Shown: piece by piece, positions 55,192-64,000 of the stretch
Layout of the letters: each line of letters opens with the position of its first letter
How positions within the stretch are numbered: position 1 is the stretch's first letter
Origin: Anastatus disparis
Taxonomy: Eukaryota; Arthropoda; Insecta; Hymenoptera; Eupelmidae
Reading direction: 5' to 3'
Assembly (NCBI GenBank): GCA_017163975.1
Contig: JAFFSR010000343.1
Coordinates: 4,286,001-4,350,000 of the forward strand
DNA: 64,000 nucleotides
Program-made: the position numbers and the translations under genes
The notes under the pieces: generated by a model
The model's database searches: none
Told to the model about the DNA's origin: nothing
Seen by the model: only the letters and a program-made list of their open reading frames with translations

Positions 55192-55558
55192 TATGGCTAC
55201 ATTTTATCATGCCTTTTCTTTTTTATGTCAATTTGAAATTTCAAATTAAATATAGATATTTAAAAATTAATTATAAACTACCTATTTTCTATATATTAAT
55301 TATTTTTTTAAATCACTCGTTTATCTTGTCATTCAAGTGAACAATGAAAATGAATAATTAAAGTAATTTATATTAAAATAGATAGTTTTTAATTGATACA
55401 TAAAATATGTGGATTGGATTTCAATTTCTAGCTATGAGAAAATACACAAGGCATGATGAAATGTAACCACATTCATAAAAATTTTTTTAATAATATTAAT
55501 TTTGATTTTTTGTTCTATTGTAGCTAGAAGTATGCAATTCTAAGGTTTTAAACGAAAA
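55192..55558. other. AT-rich spacer
   Basis: Nothing recognised except a weak inverted similarity between atgactatggctacattttat and aaatgtaaccacattcat. Confidence 0.35.
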
Positions 55559-58426
55559 TTCACTTGTAAGTTCGCTGATAATAATGACTTACAATGTTTG
55601 AATGTAAGCTTCTCATATATATACTTTAGTAAGAACAAAAGCAGATATAGTCATTACTATCTACACGTACAGTAGATATTACAAAATAAAACTTCATAAG
55701 ATTATTAAATCCTCTTTAATATATTACAAAGAAATATCCTTACGCTAGTGAAGACACGAATATTAGATTGAAGTCAAATATTAAAACATAAAAGAATAGT
55801 AATGGATCTACCTAGATTATTTTCATTATAATTTTAGACAAATTCCTATAAAATCTCTCACATAAATAAAATAAATATAAACTTATAAAAAGATCATAAA
55901 TTTAATATTCATTACCTTCAAAGCAGAATTGCACTAGATGACCAATGAGCAGATTAAAAGCTTGGGGTGTTCAAATACAGTGTCCAAAAACCTTGTTGAT
56001 CGGAACCTAATGGACCAACAAAAGAAAATTAATTTCAAAATAACAGAAAATCTTAATGCGTAATTTAAATTAATCACAATAATTTATCTTATATATGTGA
56101 ATGTGTGTGTATGAGTATATAATAATCATAAAAAAGTTTTTTATTACATAATTTTTACTGTATTTGTGGATGACAAAAACTATAACTGATTTGCCACTTG
56201 ACGAAGTATATGAATAAGAACTTTTACTTTAAAGTTTGCTGATAATTATAGCTTTCAGTGTTTAAATGTAAGCTTTATTTATATATACTTTAATAAGAGC
56301 GAAAGCAGTTATAGTCATTGCTAAATACACGTACAGTATAGATATTACAAAATACAACTTCTTACGACTATTGGATTGTCTTTGGTATCTTACAAAGAAA
56401 TATCCTTCTGCTAGTAAAGAAACGAATATTAAATTGAAGGTAAATATTAAAACATAAAAGAATAGTAATGGATCTACCTAGATCATTACTTTCAGTATAA
56501 TTTTTTACAAATTCCTATAAAATATCACACTTGTAGCTATAAATAAAAGAAAAATAAGAGAAATATAAACTCATAAAAAAATCATAAATTTAACATTCAT
56601 TACCTTCAAAGCAGAATTGAACTAGATGACCAATGAGCAGATTAAAAGCTTGGGGTGTTCAGATACAGTGTCCAAAAACCTTGTTGATTAGAACCTAATG
56701 GACCAACAAAAGAAAATTAATTTCAAAATAACGAAAAATCTTAATGCGTAATCTAAATTAACTACAATAATTTATCTTATATATGTGAATGTGTGTGTAT
56801 GAGTATATGATAATCATAAAAAAGTTTTTTATTACATAATTTTTACTGTATTTGTGGATGACAAAAACTATAACTGATTTGCCTCTTGACAAAGTATATG
56901 AATAAGAACTTTTACTTTAAAGTTTGCTGATAATTATAACTTTCAGTGTTTGAATGTAAGCTTTATATATATATATATACTTTAATAAGAGCAAAAGCAG
57001 TTATAGTCATTGCTAAATACACGTACAGTAGATATTACAAAATACAACTTCTTACGACTTTTGGATTCTCTTTGGTATCTTACAAAGAAATATCCTTTCC
57101 CTAGTAAAGAAGCGAATATTAAATTGAAGGTAACTATTAAAACATAAAAGAATAGTAATGGATCTACCTAGATCATTACTTTCAGTATAATTTTTTACAA
57201 ATTCCTATAAAATATCACACTTGTAGCTATAAATAAAAGAAATATAAAAGAAATATAAACTCATAAAGAAATCATAAATTTAACATTCATTATCTTCAAA
57301 GCAGAATTGCACTAGATGACCAATGAGCAGATTAAAACCTTGGGGTGTTCAGATACAGTGTCCAAAAACCTTGTTGATCGGAACCTAATGGACCAACAAA
57401 AGAAAATTAATTTCAAAATAACAGAAAATCTCAATGCGTAATCTAAATTAATCACAATAATTTATCTTATATATGTGAATGTGTGTGTGTATGAGTATAT
57501 AATAATCATAAAAAAGTTTTTTATTACATAATTTTTACTGTATTTGTGGATGACAAAAACTATAACTGATTTGCCTCTTGACAAAGTATATGAATAAGAA
57601 CTTTTACTTTAAAGTTTGCTGATAATTATAACTTTCAGTGTTTGAATGTAAGCTTTATATATATATATATATATATATACTTTAATAAGAGTGAAAGCAG
57701 TTATAGTCATTGCTAAATACACGTACAGTAGATATTACAAAATACAACTTCTTACGACTATTGGATTCTCTTTGGTATCTTACAAAGAAATATCCTTCCG
57801 CTAGTAAAGAAACGAATATTAAATTGAAGGTAAATATTAAAACATAAAAGAATAGTAATGGATCTACCTAGATCATTACTTTCAGTATAATTTTTTACAA
57901 ATTCCTATAAAATATCACACTTGTAGCTATAAATAAAAGAAATATAAAAGAAATATAAACTCATAAAGAAATCATAAATTTAACATTCATTACCTTCAAA
58001 GCAGAATTGCACTAGATGACCAATGAGCAGATTAAAAGCTTGGGGTGTTCAGATACAGTGTCCAAAAACCTTGTTGATCGGAACCTAATGGACCAACAAA
58101 AGAAAATTAATTTCAAAATAACAGAAAATCTTAATGCGTAACTTAAATTAATTACAATAATTTATCTTAAATATGTGAATGTGTGTGTATGAATATATAA
58201 TAATCATAAAAAAGTTTTTTATTACATAATTTTTACTGTATTTGTGGATGGCAAAAACTATAACTGATTTGCCTCTTGACAAAGTATATGAATAAGAACT
58301 TTTACTTTAGAGTTGGCTGATAATAATGACTCTCAGTGTTTGAATGTAAGCTTTATTAATATATATACTTTAATAAGAGCGAAAGCAGTTATAGTCATTG
58401 CTATCTACATGTACAGTAGATATTAC
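55559..58426. repeat. Four-copy tandem repeat of about 690 bp
   Basis: The landmark gcagaattg occurs at 55923, 56611, 57301 and 58001 (spacings 688, 690, 700). Differences are mainly in internal (TA)n and (GT)n lengths (for example 57655-57680). Each unit includes tttgctgataattata, gcagttatagtcattgcta, acgtacagtagatatt and accttcaaagcagaattgca. On the minus strand each unit contains an exon-like module of about 100 bases: an acceptor-like ttttcttttgttggtccattag and a donor-like ctttgaag/gtaatg. All three frames of that module contain stops, so it is not coding. Confidence 0.92.
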
Positions 58427-59699
58427 ATTACGTTGTACTTTGTATGTTCCGAGTTCTCAGTCCTTTGATATGAAAAAGCCTCCTTTGGTTCTGCTCAGTT
58501 TGGCCAGTTTGTAAAAACATTTATATTATAATAAAATTGTAAAGCAATAAATTATTTAATTTTATTTAAAAAAGCTGAAAGCTTATGACTAAGAAATCAT
58601 GCTGCTTAAATTAAATAGCATTTTGTTTGAATTGTTACTTTTTAAATTTAATAATTAAATGAGTTTAATAAAGAAAAATAGAATAAGATTAATGGTTCAT
58701 CAGGGAGCGCGGCAGCGCTCCTTACGGCAAGATAGCGCTACGGCTTTCCCTATTTACTTTGAATTTGAGATGTTCAAAGATTAAAACTTTGAATAAATGA
58801 TTATGTTTCAATATTTACATATTATTTGGTTACTAGTATACATAAAATGATCTAATGTTTTATCTGACAACAAAAACACATGGCCAAAAGTCAAGTTTTC
58901 ATGATTTTTTTATATTACTACAGGTTAGTCTGTCGATTTCTTTTCTATATCGGGTTGTTTCAGATTTCCGGCGGATGTTAGAGAACGACGGAGAGTTTTT
59001 CATCTGATGTGAGAGAAAGAGACAGAATATGAGTTGTGGGATTGCTAATAAGTGAGAGAGAGAAAGAGAGTATAGAGAGTGAGAAAAAGAAAGAGAATAC
59101 GAGTTATATCTTTTAATATAATGAACGCATGTATTCAGGCAAATGCTTTCAGAACACGCTAAATGTATAAAGACATTGCGTAAATAAGTAATATAAGAAT
59201 TGAGTGTCTCGTTCTATATAGCTGTCGAGCTGCCGCAAAATCACGGGCGTTCATGTGAACAGTTCGCGCGTGCGCAGTAAAACGTCCCGTACATAAAATT
59301 CAACAGTTGAAAGCGGCGAAATTCAAAAGTCGGTAATACCGATTTGGTATTTAAAAATGAAAACAACAAATGAAAAAGTAATATTTACATATTTTAAAAC
59401 ATTCTTAATTAATTAATTAGTTTTTCATACGATATTTAGACAAAATAAGTTTTATAATAGTTGATTAATTTGAAAGTGTGGAAGAAAATAAGATTAAAAT
59501 TTTTTCGAAAACAAATATTTTATAATAATAATAAATATATAAAAATTAGGTTGATAGAATTAACTATAAAATTAGTGTTATTATATTAAAGTATCAGATT
59601 ATCGGTAAAGTTAATAAATTTATTGAGATAAGAATTTTCGACTTTGAAAAAGTTGTGATATCTCCCCAAAAAACCTTTAAAAAGGTAAAATTACGGCAA
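58427..59699. other. Intergenic DNA with purine-rich tract
   Basis: 59000-59100 is a degenerate gagaga/gaaaga tract. 59225-59290 is GC-richer (gctgtcgagctgccgcaaaa, cagttcgcgcgtgcgcagta). 58700-58750 contains gggagcgcggcagcgctcc, a short hairpin. No gene recognised. Confidence 0.4.
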
Positions 59700-60740
59700 G
59701 TTAGCTTTAAAAAAAATCTTTTTCACTATCTCAAAAATAAAAAATATTTTGTCAAAAATTTAAACTAATTTAATACAATCAACTATAAAAAAATCTATTA
59801 TATCTCTAAAAAAAGGCTTTAACATTATAGATAATAAAAAAGTGGGAATTTAATTATAACAAAAATATACTTGAAAAAATACTGAAATCAATAATATGTG
59901 GTCAAGTTTTAATATGATTTAAAATAATACTTACGAATGATATTGTACCTATATTTTGATGATAATAATGAATCAATAAAAAATTCCTTTGTTAAAAATG
60001 AAGTGTAAAAAAAGCCATATAAAATGTTATTGAAAATATAAAACTATCTTCAACAAAATTAAAAAAATTAATAAGTAATTAACGTAAAAGTAAGAATAAA
60101 AGTAATATTACAGCTATAAACTTGCCAGGCCCACTCTACAAAAGTTAAATATATCATTAATGTTATAAAATTAGATTATTTTTCATTGAATACTAAATTG
60201 TGAAAATTAATATATATTTTGAATTTCCTTACGAGATTCTAAAAAGTCAATCCTAAAAAATGTTTTAAATGAATGTGCGTTCACCAAGAAATAGAACTTT
60301 TGAAGGGTGGGCCTGGCAAGTTTATAGCTGTAATATTACTTTTATTCTTACTTTTACGTCAATTACTTATTAATTTTTTTAATTTTGTTGAAGATAGTTT
60401 TATATTTTCAATAACATTTTATATGGCTTTTTTTACACTTCATTTTTAACAAAGGAATTTTTTATTGATTCATTATTATCATCAAAATATAGGTACAATA
60501 TCATTCGTAAGTATTATTTTAAATCATATTAAAACTTGACCACATATTATTGATTTCAGTATTTTTTCAAGTATATTTTTGTTATAATTAAATTCCCACT
60601 TTTTTATTATCTATAATGTTAAAGCCTTTTTTTAGAGATATAATAGATTTTTTTATAGTTGATTGTATTAAATTAGTTTAAATTTTTGACAAAATATTTT
60701 TTATTTTTGAGATAGTGAAAAAGATTTTTTTTTTAAAGTT
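59700..60740. mobile_element. Inverted repeat, about 430-bp arms
   Basis: The left arm (about 59703-60133) is followed by a 170-base spacer, then the right arm (about 60308-60740). Matches are near-perfect: gctataaacttgccaggccc / gggcctggcaagtttatagc at the inner edge; gtggtcaagttttaatatg / catattaaaacttgaccac; ctttttcactatctcaaaaa / tttttgagatagtgaaaaag at the outer edge. AT-rich, non-coding. Confidence 0.92.
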
Positions 60741-61395
60741 GTTATTAGTCTAAGTTTAAGTCAAAGATGAGAAAGTAAAAAATAGATTTTTTAAATTAAT
60801 ATTTACAATACTTGAGATCAAAGATCCTTGCAAGAGAAAAAATAATATAATAATTTAATATAGTTTCAATAATTGACTAATATAAAAATTAAACATTTAT
60901 TACCTGGAAACCAGTGGTCGATGGCCCACTGCTTTAACGAAGAGACCAGTAAATGATCCGATTTGAATGTCTTCTTTCCAAACTTGCAATAAAATAATAA
61001 AAATGCAGAAAAAAAGTTTTAAACTCAAAAATAAGCAATATGATATTGATTTCAATACACTAGAATTAGTTCATTAATTTAAAACGAAAAAAAAATCATG
61101 AACACTATACACTAAAACGAAATTTTTTATCTTTTTTATCAAATATCAACTAATTTTCTTTTTTAATTTAAAGTATTTTTTTGAATAATAATATTTTGAA
61201 TAATAATTTTGAATTATTATTTAAAAAGATCAATAATTTGTAATATTTATTGATATTTTTTTTTGCGTCTAACAACAATGCCGGTCACTTGCAAAAGGCC
61301 TTTCTTCTCTTTTACAGGGAAAAAATATTGCAAAAATATCTGACAATAGCTTTGGCGGGAAATTTTAAATTTGAAACTTGTTCAATATATATATA

Positions 61396-61450
<55 letters not shown>

Positions 61451-62000
61451 TAAAAAAACTTTTATAAGCTACATTTTTTAAAATCGTTTAATTATAAATT
61501 ATAATTATAAAATAAAGTAATTAAATTATAAAAACTTACTGCAATCATTTTTTAAATCTATGGTTAAAGATTATTATAATCTGAAAAATAAATTTACACA
61601 AAGTAAACAAAAAGCATATATACAAATAACCATAACCTATAAAAATATTATACTTATCTGATTACTTATGATTATTTATTTCATTCCTTTTTTTATATTA
61701 AAAATCAAAATAAATAAAAAACAATTAACATTGCTTTGTATTTACATAAACGCAATAATTTTATAAATAATAATATACAAATAATAAATTTCGTATGATC
61801 ACGTCCCATGTTCGCACTTTGTCAACAATCTGGTGACGCGGTGTGCTTTTTCCCAATTTCTAAACACACCACTTCGTGAAGGCACACTGACGACACAAAT
61901 CGCTATAACAACATGTGATGCCACCACAAAGTCACGGTGATGACACTATGTGCTGGCACGCCGTGCTAAGTACGTGCTGTTATCTGGGTACACGCTTTTA
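60741..62000. other. AT-rich DNA with an exon-like segment and (TA)n
   Basis: On the minus strand, 60905-60974 reads as an open segment (KKTFKSDHLLVSSLKQWAID) followed by a donor-like ccag/gtaata; it could be a lone exon but has no identified partner. (TA)n with a GT interruption lies at 61386-61446. 61800-61990 is GC-richer (ctggtgacgcggtgtgcttt, gtgctggcacgccgtgctaa), ending in tgttatctgggta, and is probably the end of the element family also seen at 47486. Confidence 0.35.
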
Positions 62001-62004
62001 TTAA

Positions 62005-62537
62005 GAGGCGGTCGGAATCATTCGCCGCTTGGTGGCGCTGCGGTCAGGTGAGAGAAAAATATAAAATATTTTTTATACAGCAATTTAAAATTTACTGAAA
62101 CAATAATATACTTTTAATCTTGTCATTTCCTCTAGCCATATATATGTAGAATAATTATTAATATTAATCTTGTTTGAAAAGTCTAAAATATTGTTATAAA
62201 GCGAAAAATGCGGCGCGAGGTAGAGCCGACGTAAACATTAGTATACATCATTCTTTAGTATTGCTCTCTCTGTCGCACTAAAGGAAGGTGCACGCATGTT
62301 TACATTGGTCCTACGTTGCATCGCATTTTTCGCTTTATAACAATATTTTAGACTTTTCAAACAAGATAAGTATTAATAATTATTCTACATATATATGGCT
62401 AGAAGAAATGACAACATTAAAAGTATATTGTCGTCTCAGAAAATTGTAAATAGCTGTATAAAAAATATTTATTAGATTTCTCTCACCTGACCGCAGCGCC
62501 ACCCTGTATGTAGCGGGGAATAGACCCGACCGCTTGC
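62005..62537. mobile_element. TTAA-associated palindromic element (gaggcggtcgg end)
   Basis: TTAA lies at 62001-62004. The left end gaggcggtcggaatcattcg pairs with ctattccccgcta...gacccgaccgc on the right, and ggtggcgctgcggtcaggtg (62031) pairs exactly with cacctgaccgcagcgccacc (to 62503). Arms continue through attttttatacagc / gctgtataaaaaat and ttgttataaagcgaaaaatg / catttttcgctttataacaa. The right TTAA is lost. It is probably related to subfamily C. Confidence 0.8.
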
Positions 62538-62740
62538 TTTCACGTCTGTCTGTCTGTAATCACACGCTTGATTTGAGGCACTTTTTGTCGATGGAAATTT
62601 CTGAAATTTTACACAGACCTTGGTCTCCGATGAAAATGCAATAACTCGTTGTCAGGTCGGCAATGACGGGTGTGCAAAGTCATCTCCGAGGAAGTTTAAG
62701 TGGGAAGGCTTTCTCTGGGTCGAAACGAGTTGATAGAATG
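62538..62740. other. Unique GC-moderate segment
   Basis: Contains gtctgtctgtctgtaatcac and ggtcggcaatgacggg; no gene recognised. Confidence 0.35.
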
Positions 62741-62754
62741 TTGACGAGTTGATA

Positions 62755-62945
62755 GATGTAGAAAATGCATAGGGATAGGAGAATGTATAGAGGATAGGGG
62801 ACTATATAGAGGATATGGGAATGCATATGGAACAGGGGAATGTATAGAGGATAGGTAAATAAATAGGTATAGGGGAATGTATAGGGGGTAGGGGAACGTA
62901 TAAGAGATAGGGGAATATATAGGGATAGGGAAATGTATAGGGGAT
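62755..62945. repeat. Purine-rich minisatellite (gggaatgtatagaggata units)
   Basis: About ten imperfect units of 18-22 bases: aatgtatagaggatagggg and variants. The open frame across it on the minus strand, rich in Pro, Tyr and Ser, is an effect of the repeat. Confidence 0.88.
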
Positions 62946-63150
62946 ATAATCAATACAAGCTTTTTAAAAAAAAATTACTCATAGAACATTCAATTTGAAC
63001 TAGAGAATAAAAAATAAAAAAAACATTTCAAAAACACAAAATTTCAAATAAATTCAATAGAGGGAGGGATACGAAAAGCAAGAAAGAGAGAGAATATAAA
63101 AAAATTGGAGGTTAGGTAAAATCAGCTGATAATATAAATAAAAGTTTTTC
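62946..63150. other. A-rich spacer
   Basis: A-rich sequence with no feature. Confidence 0.4.
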
Positions 63151-63152
63151 TA

Positions 63153-63624
63153 GCGGCCCTATTTTTGCGCACGCGAAAGATGACGCGGAAGACGCAAATT
63201 CCCCTTCTAGACTAAGACGCACCGCTTCTTTTTTGCGTCTCTTTGAGAATATTCCCAATCTTTTTTATCGTAACTTTTTACTAAAGAAATAATCTAGTTT
63301 TAAATTTGAAACCAATAACCAAAATACCCCTCTATGAGGTACTTGGGTCTTTGGGTTATTGGTTTTAAATTATTAAAATTGAAATTATTTTTTTGGATGA
63401 ATATAAAACCAATAACCTAAAGACCCAAATACCTCTTTAAGGAGAACTTGGGTTATTGGTTTATTGGTTTTGAATTTAACAATAAACTATTTCTTTGGTT
63501 AAAAGTTACACGAAGAAAGCTTTAAAAGATTTTCAAAGAGACGTGAAAATTTTCATTTTTGACTGTCTGGAGGGAGAATTCGCGTCTTTCGCGTCATCTT
63601 TCGCGCACGCAAAAATGGGGCCGC
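63153..63624. mobile_element. TA-flanked palindromic MITE, 472 bp
   Basis: TA lies at 63151-63152 and 63625-63626. The left end gcggccctatttttgcgcac pairs with gcgcacgcaaaaatggggccgc, and gcgaaagatgacgcg pairs with cgcgtcatctttcgc. A second inner palindrome of related arms (aaccaataaccaaaatacc, gggtctttgggttattgg; aaccaataacctaaagaccc) occupies 63300-63475. Confidence 0.88.
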
Positions 63625-63626
63625 TA

Positions 63627-64000
63627 CACAAACTGACCATTTTATGTTGCATTTAATTAATTATGAAATTTTCTAAGATATTGACGCGGAGCTATTAATT
63701 TCAACGTTGGATCAATTTTTTAATGTTATAATTGTTTTTAGAAAACCATTAATTTTTTTCATCAATAATTAAACTAGAGCTCATTAAATAATTAACACCA
63801 GGGGATGGAGCTAATTAAATACTACCTTCCAGTATTTTTTTTTATGAATATATCATTATATTTATTGGCTGGAGTAAGGTGAATACTCTTCGATTTTAAT
63901 GTTTGTTTTAAAAACAATGGTTTGAATATATTTTTTTAATCCTTCTTACGTTCATATAAAAATAAAGTGAAGAATTATTCTTAAAACAATAGTTTTAATA
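63627..64000. other. AT-rich DNA at the window end
   Basis: No gene or repeat boundary recognised. Confidence 0.4.

Noticed and set aside
62696..62953. Pro/Tyr/Ser-rich frame on the minus strand
   Set aside because: Encoded by the gggaatgtatagaggata minisatellite; no start context or homology.

Overview
This is eukaryotic DNA: very AT-rich, gene-poor, with introns, and packed with transposable elements, palindromic miniature elements, satellites and microsatellites. DUF4806-type proteins, a CACTA/EnSpm-like transposase, a pogo-like transposase, LINE pieces and F54H12.2-like proteins together suggest an arthropod, most likely an insect. The sequence alone does not fix the species. I see no convincing conserved single-copy host gene. 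All functions below come from reading translations and motifs by eye; no database search was run.

Layout. 0-2 kb: AT-rich DNA with a tRNA-like SINE head and a long direct repeat. 2.0-6.6 kb: a satellite of 332-bp monomers organised as a 996-bp higher-order repeat. 6.9-7.5 kb: palindromic elements. 9.95-17.6 kb: DNA bounded by CACTA-like inverted termini, holding a decayed pogo-like element (TA target duplication) and a 3.7-kb foldback. 19.5-27.7 kb: repeated ~380-bp palindromic elements at TTAA sites, three of them abutting, two carrying nested insertions (another palindrome; a 5'-truncated LINE). 28.9-33.5 kb: a short tandem array, a non-autonomous hAT element with a perfect 8-bp duplication, a SINE and more MITEs.

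34.7-54.7 kb is the most informative part. Two related minus-strand units (about 43.5-34.7 kb and 54.7-48.9 kb) each have a CACTA/Tnp2-like transposase followed at once by a spliced gene for a DUF4806-type protein. The repeated order and exon structure suggest a two-gene transposon. In unit 1 the transposase frame is split by about 3.9 kb of foreign DNA with four collinear virus-like genes: a frameshifted F54H12.2-like capsid candidate, a possible RNase H-fold protein, a frameshifted adenain-like cysteine protease, and an unknown protein. Unit 1's DUF4806 gene contains four microexons of exactly 42 nt, each coding two heptads of a coiled coil. In unit 2 the transposase is frameshifted and interrupted by a 234-bp MITE with a 7-bp duplication, and the DUF4806 gene has an in-frame stop and a TTAA palindrome in an intron.

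54.9-64 kb holds a LINE 3' fragment, a four-copy ~690-bp tandem repeat, a 1-kb inverted repeat, further palindromic elements and a purine-rich minisatellite. Almost every coding feature carries visible lesions, so the window reads as a graveyard of nested elements. The virus-like block and the two-gene unit are its most unusual contents.
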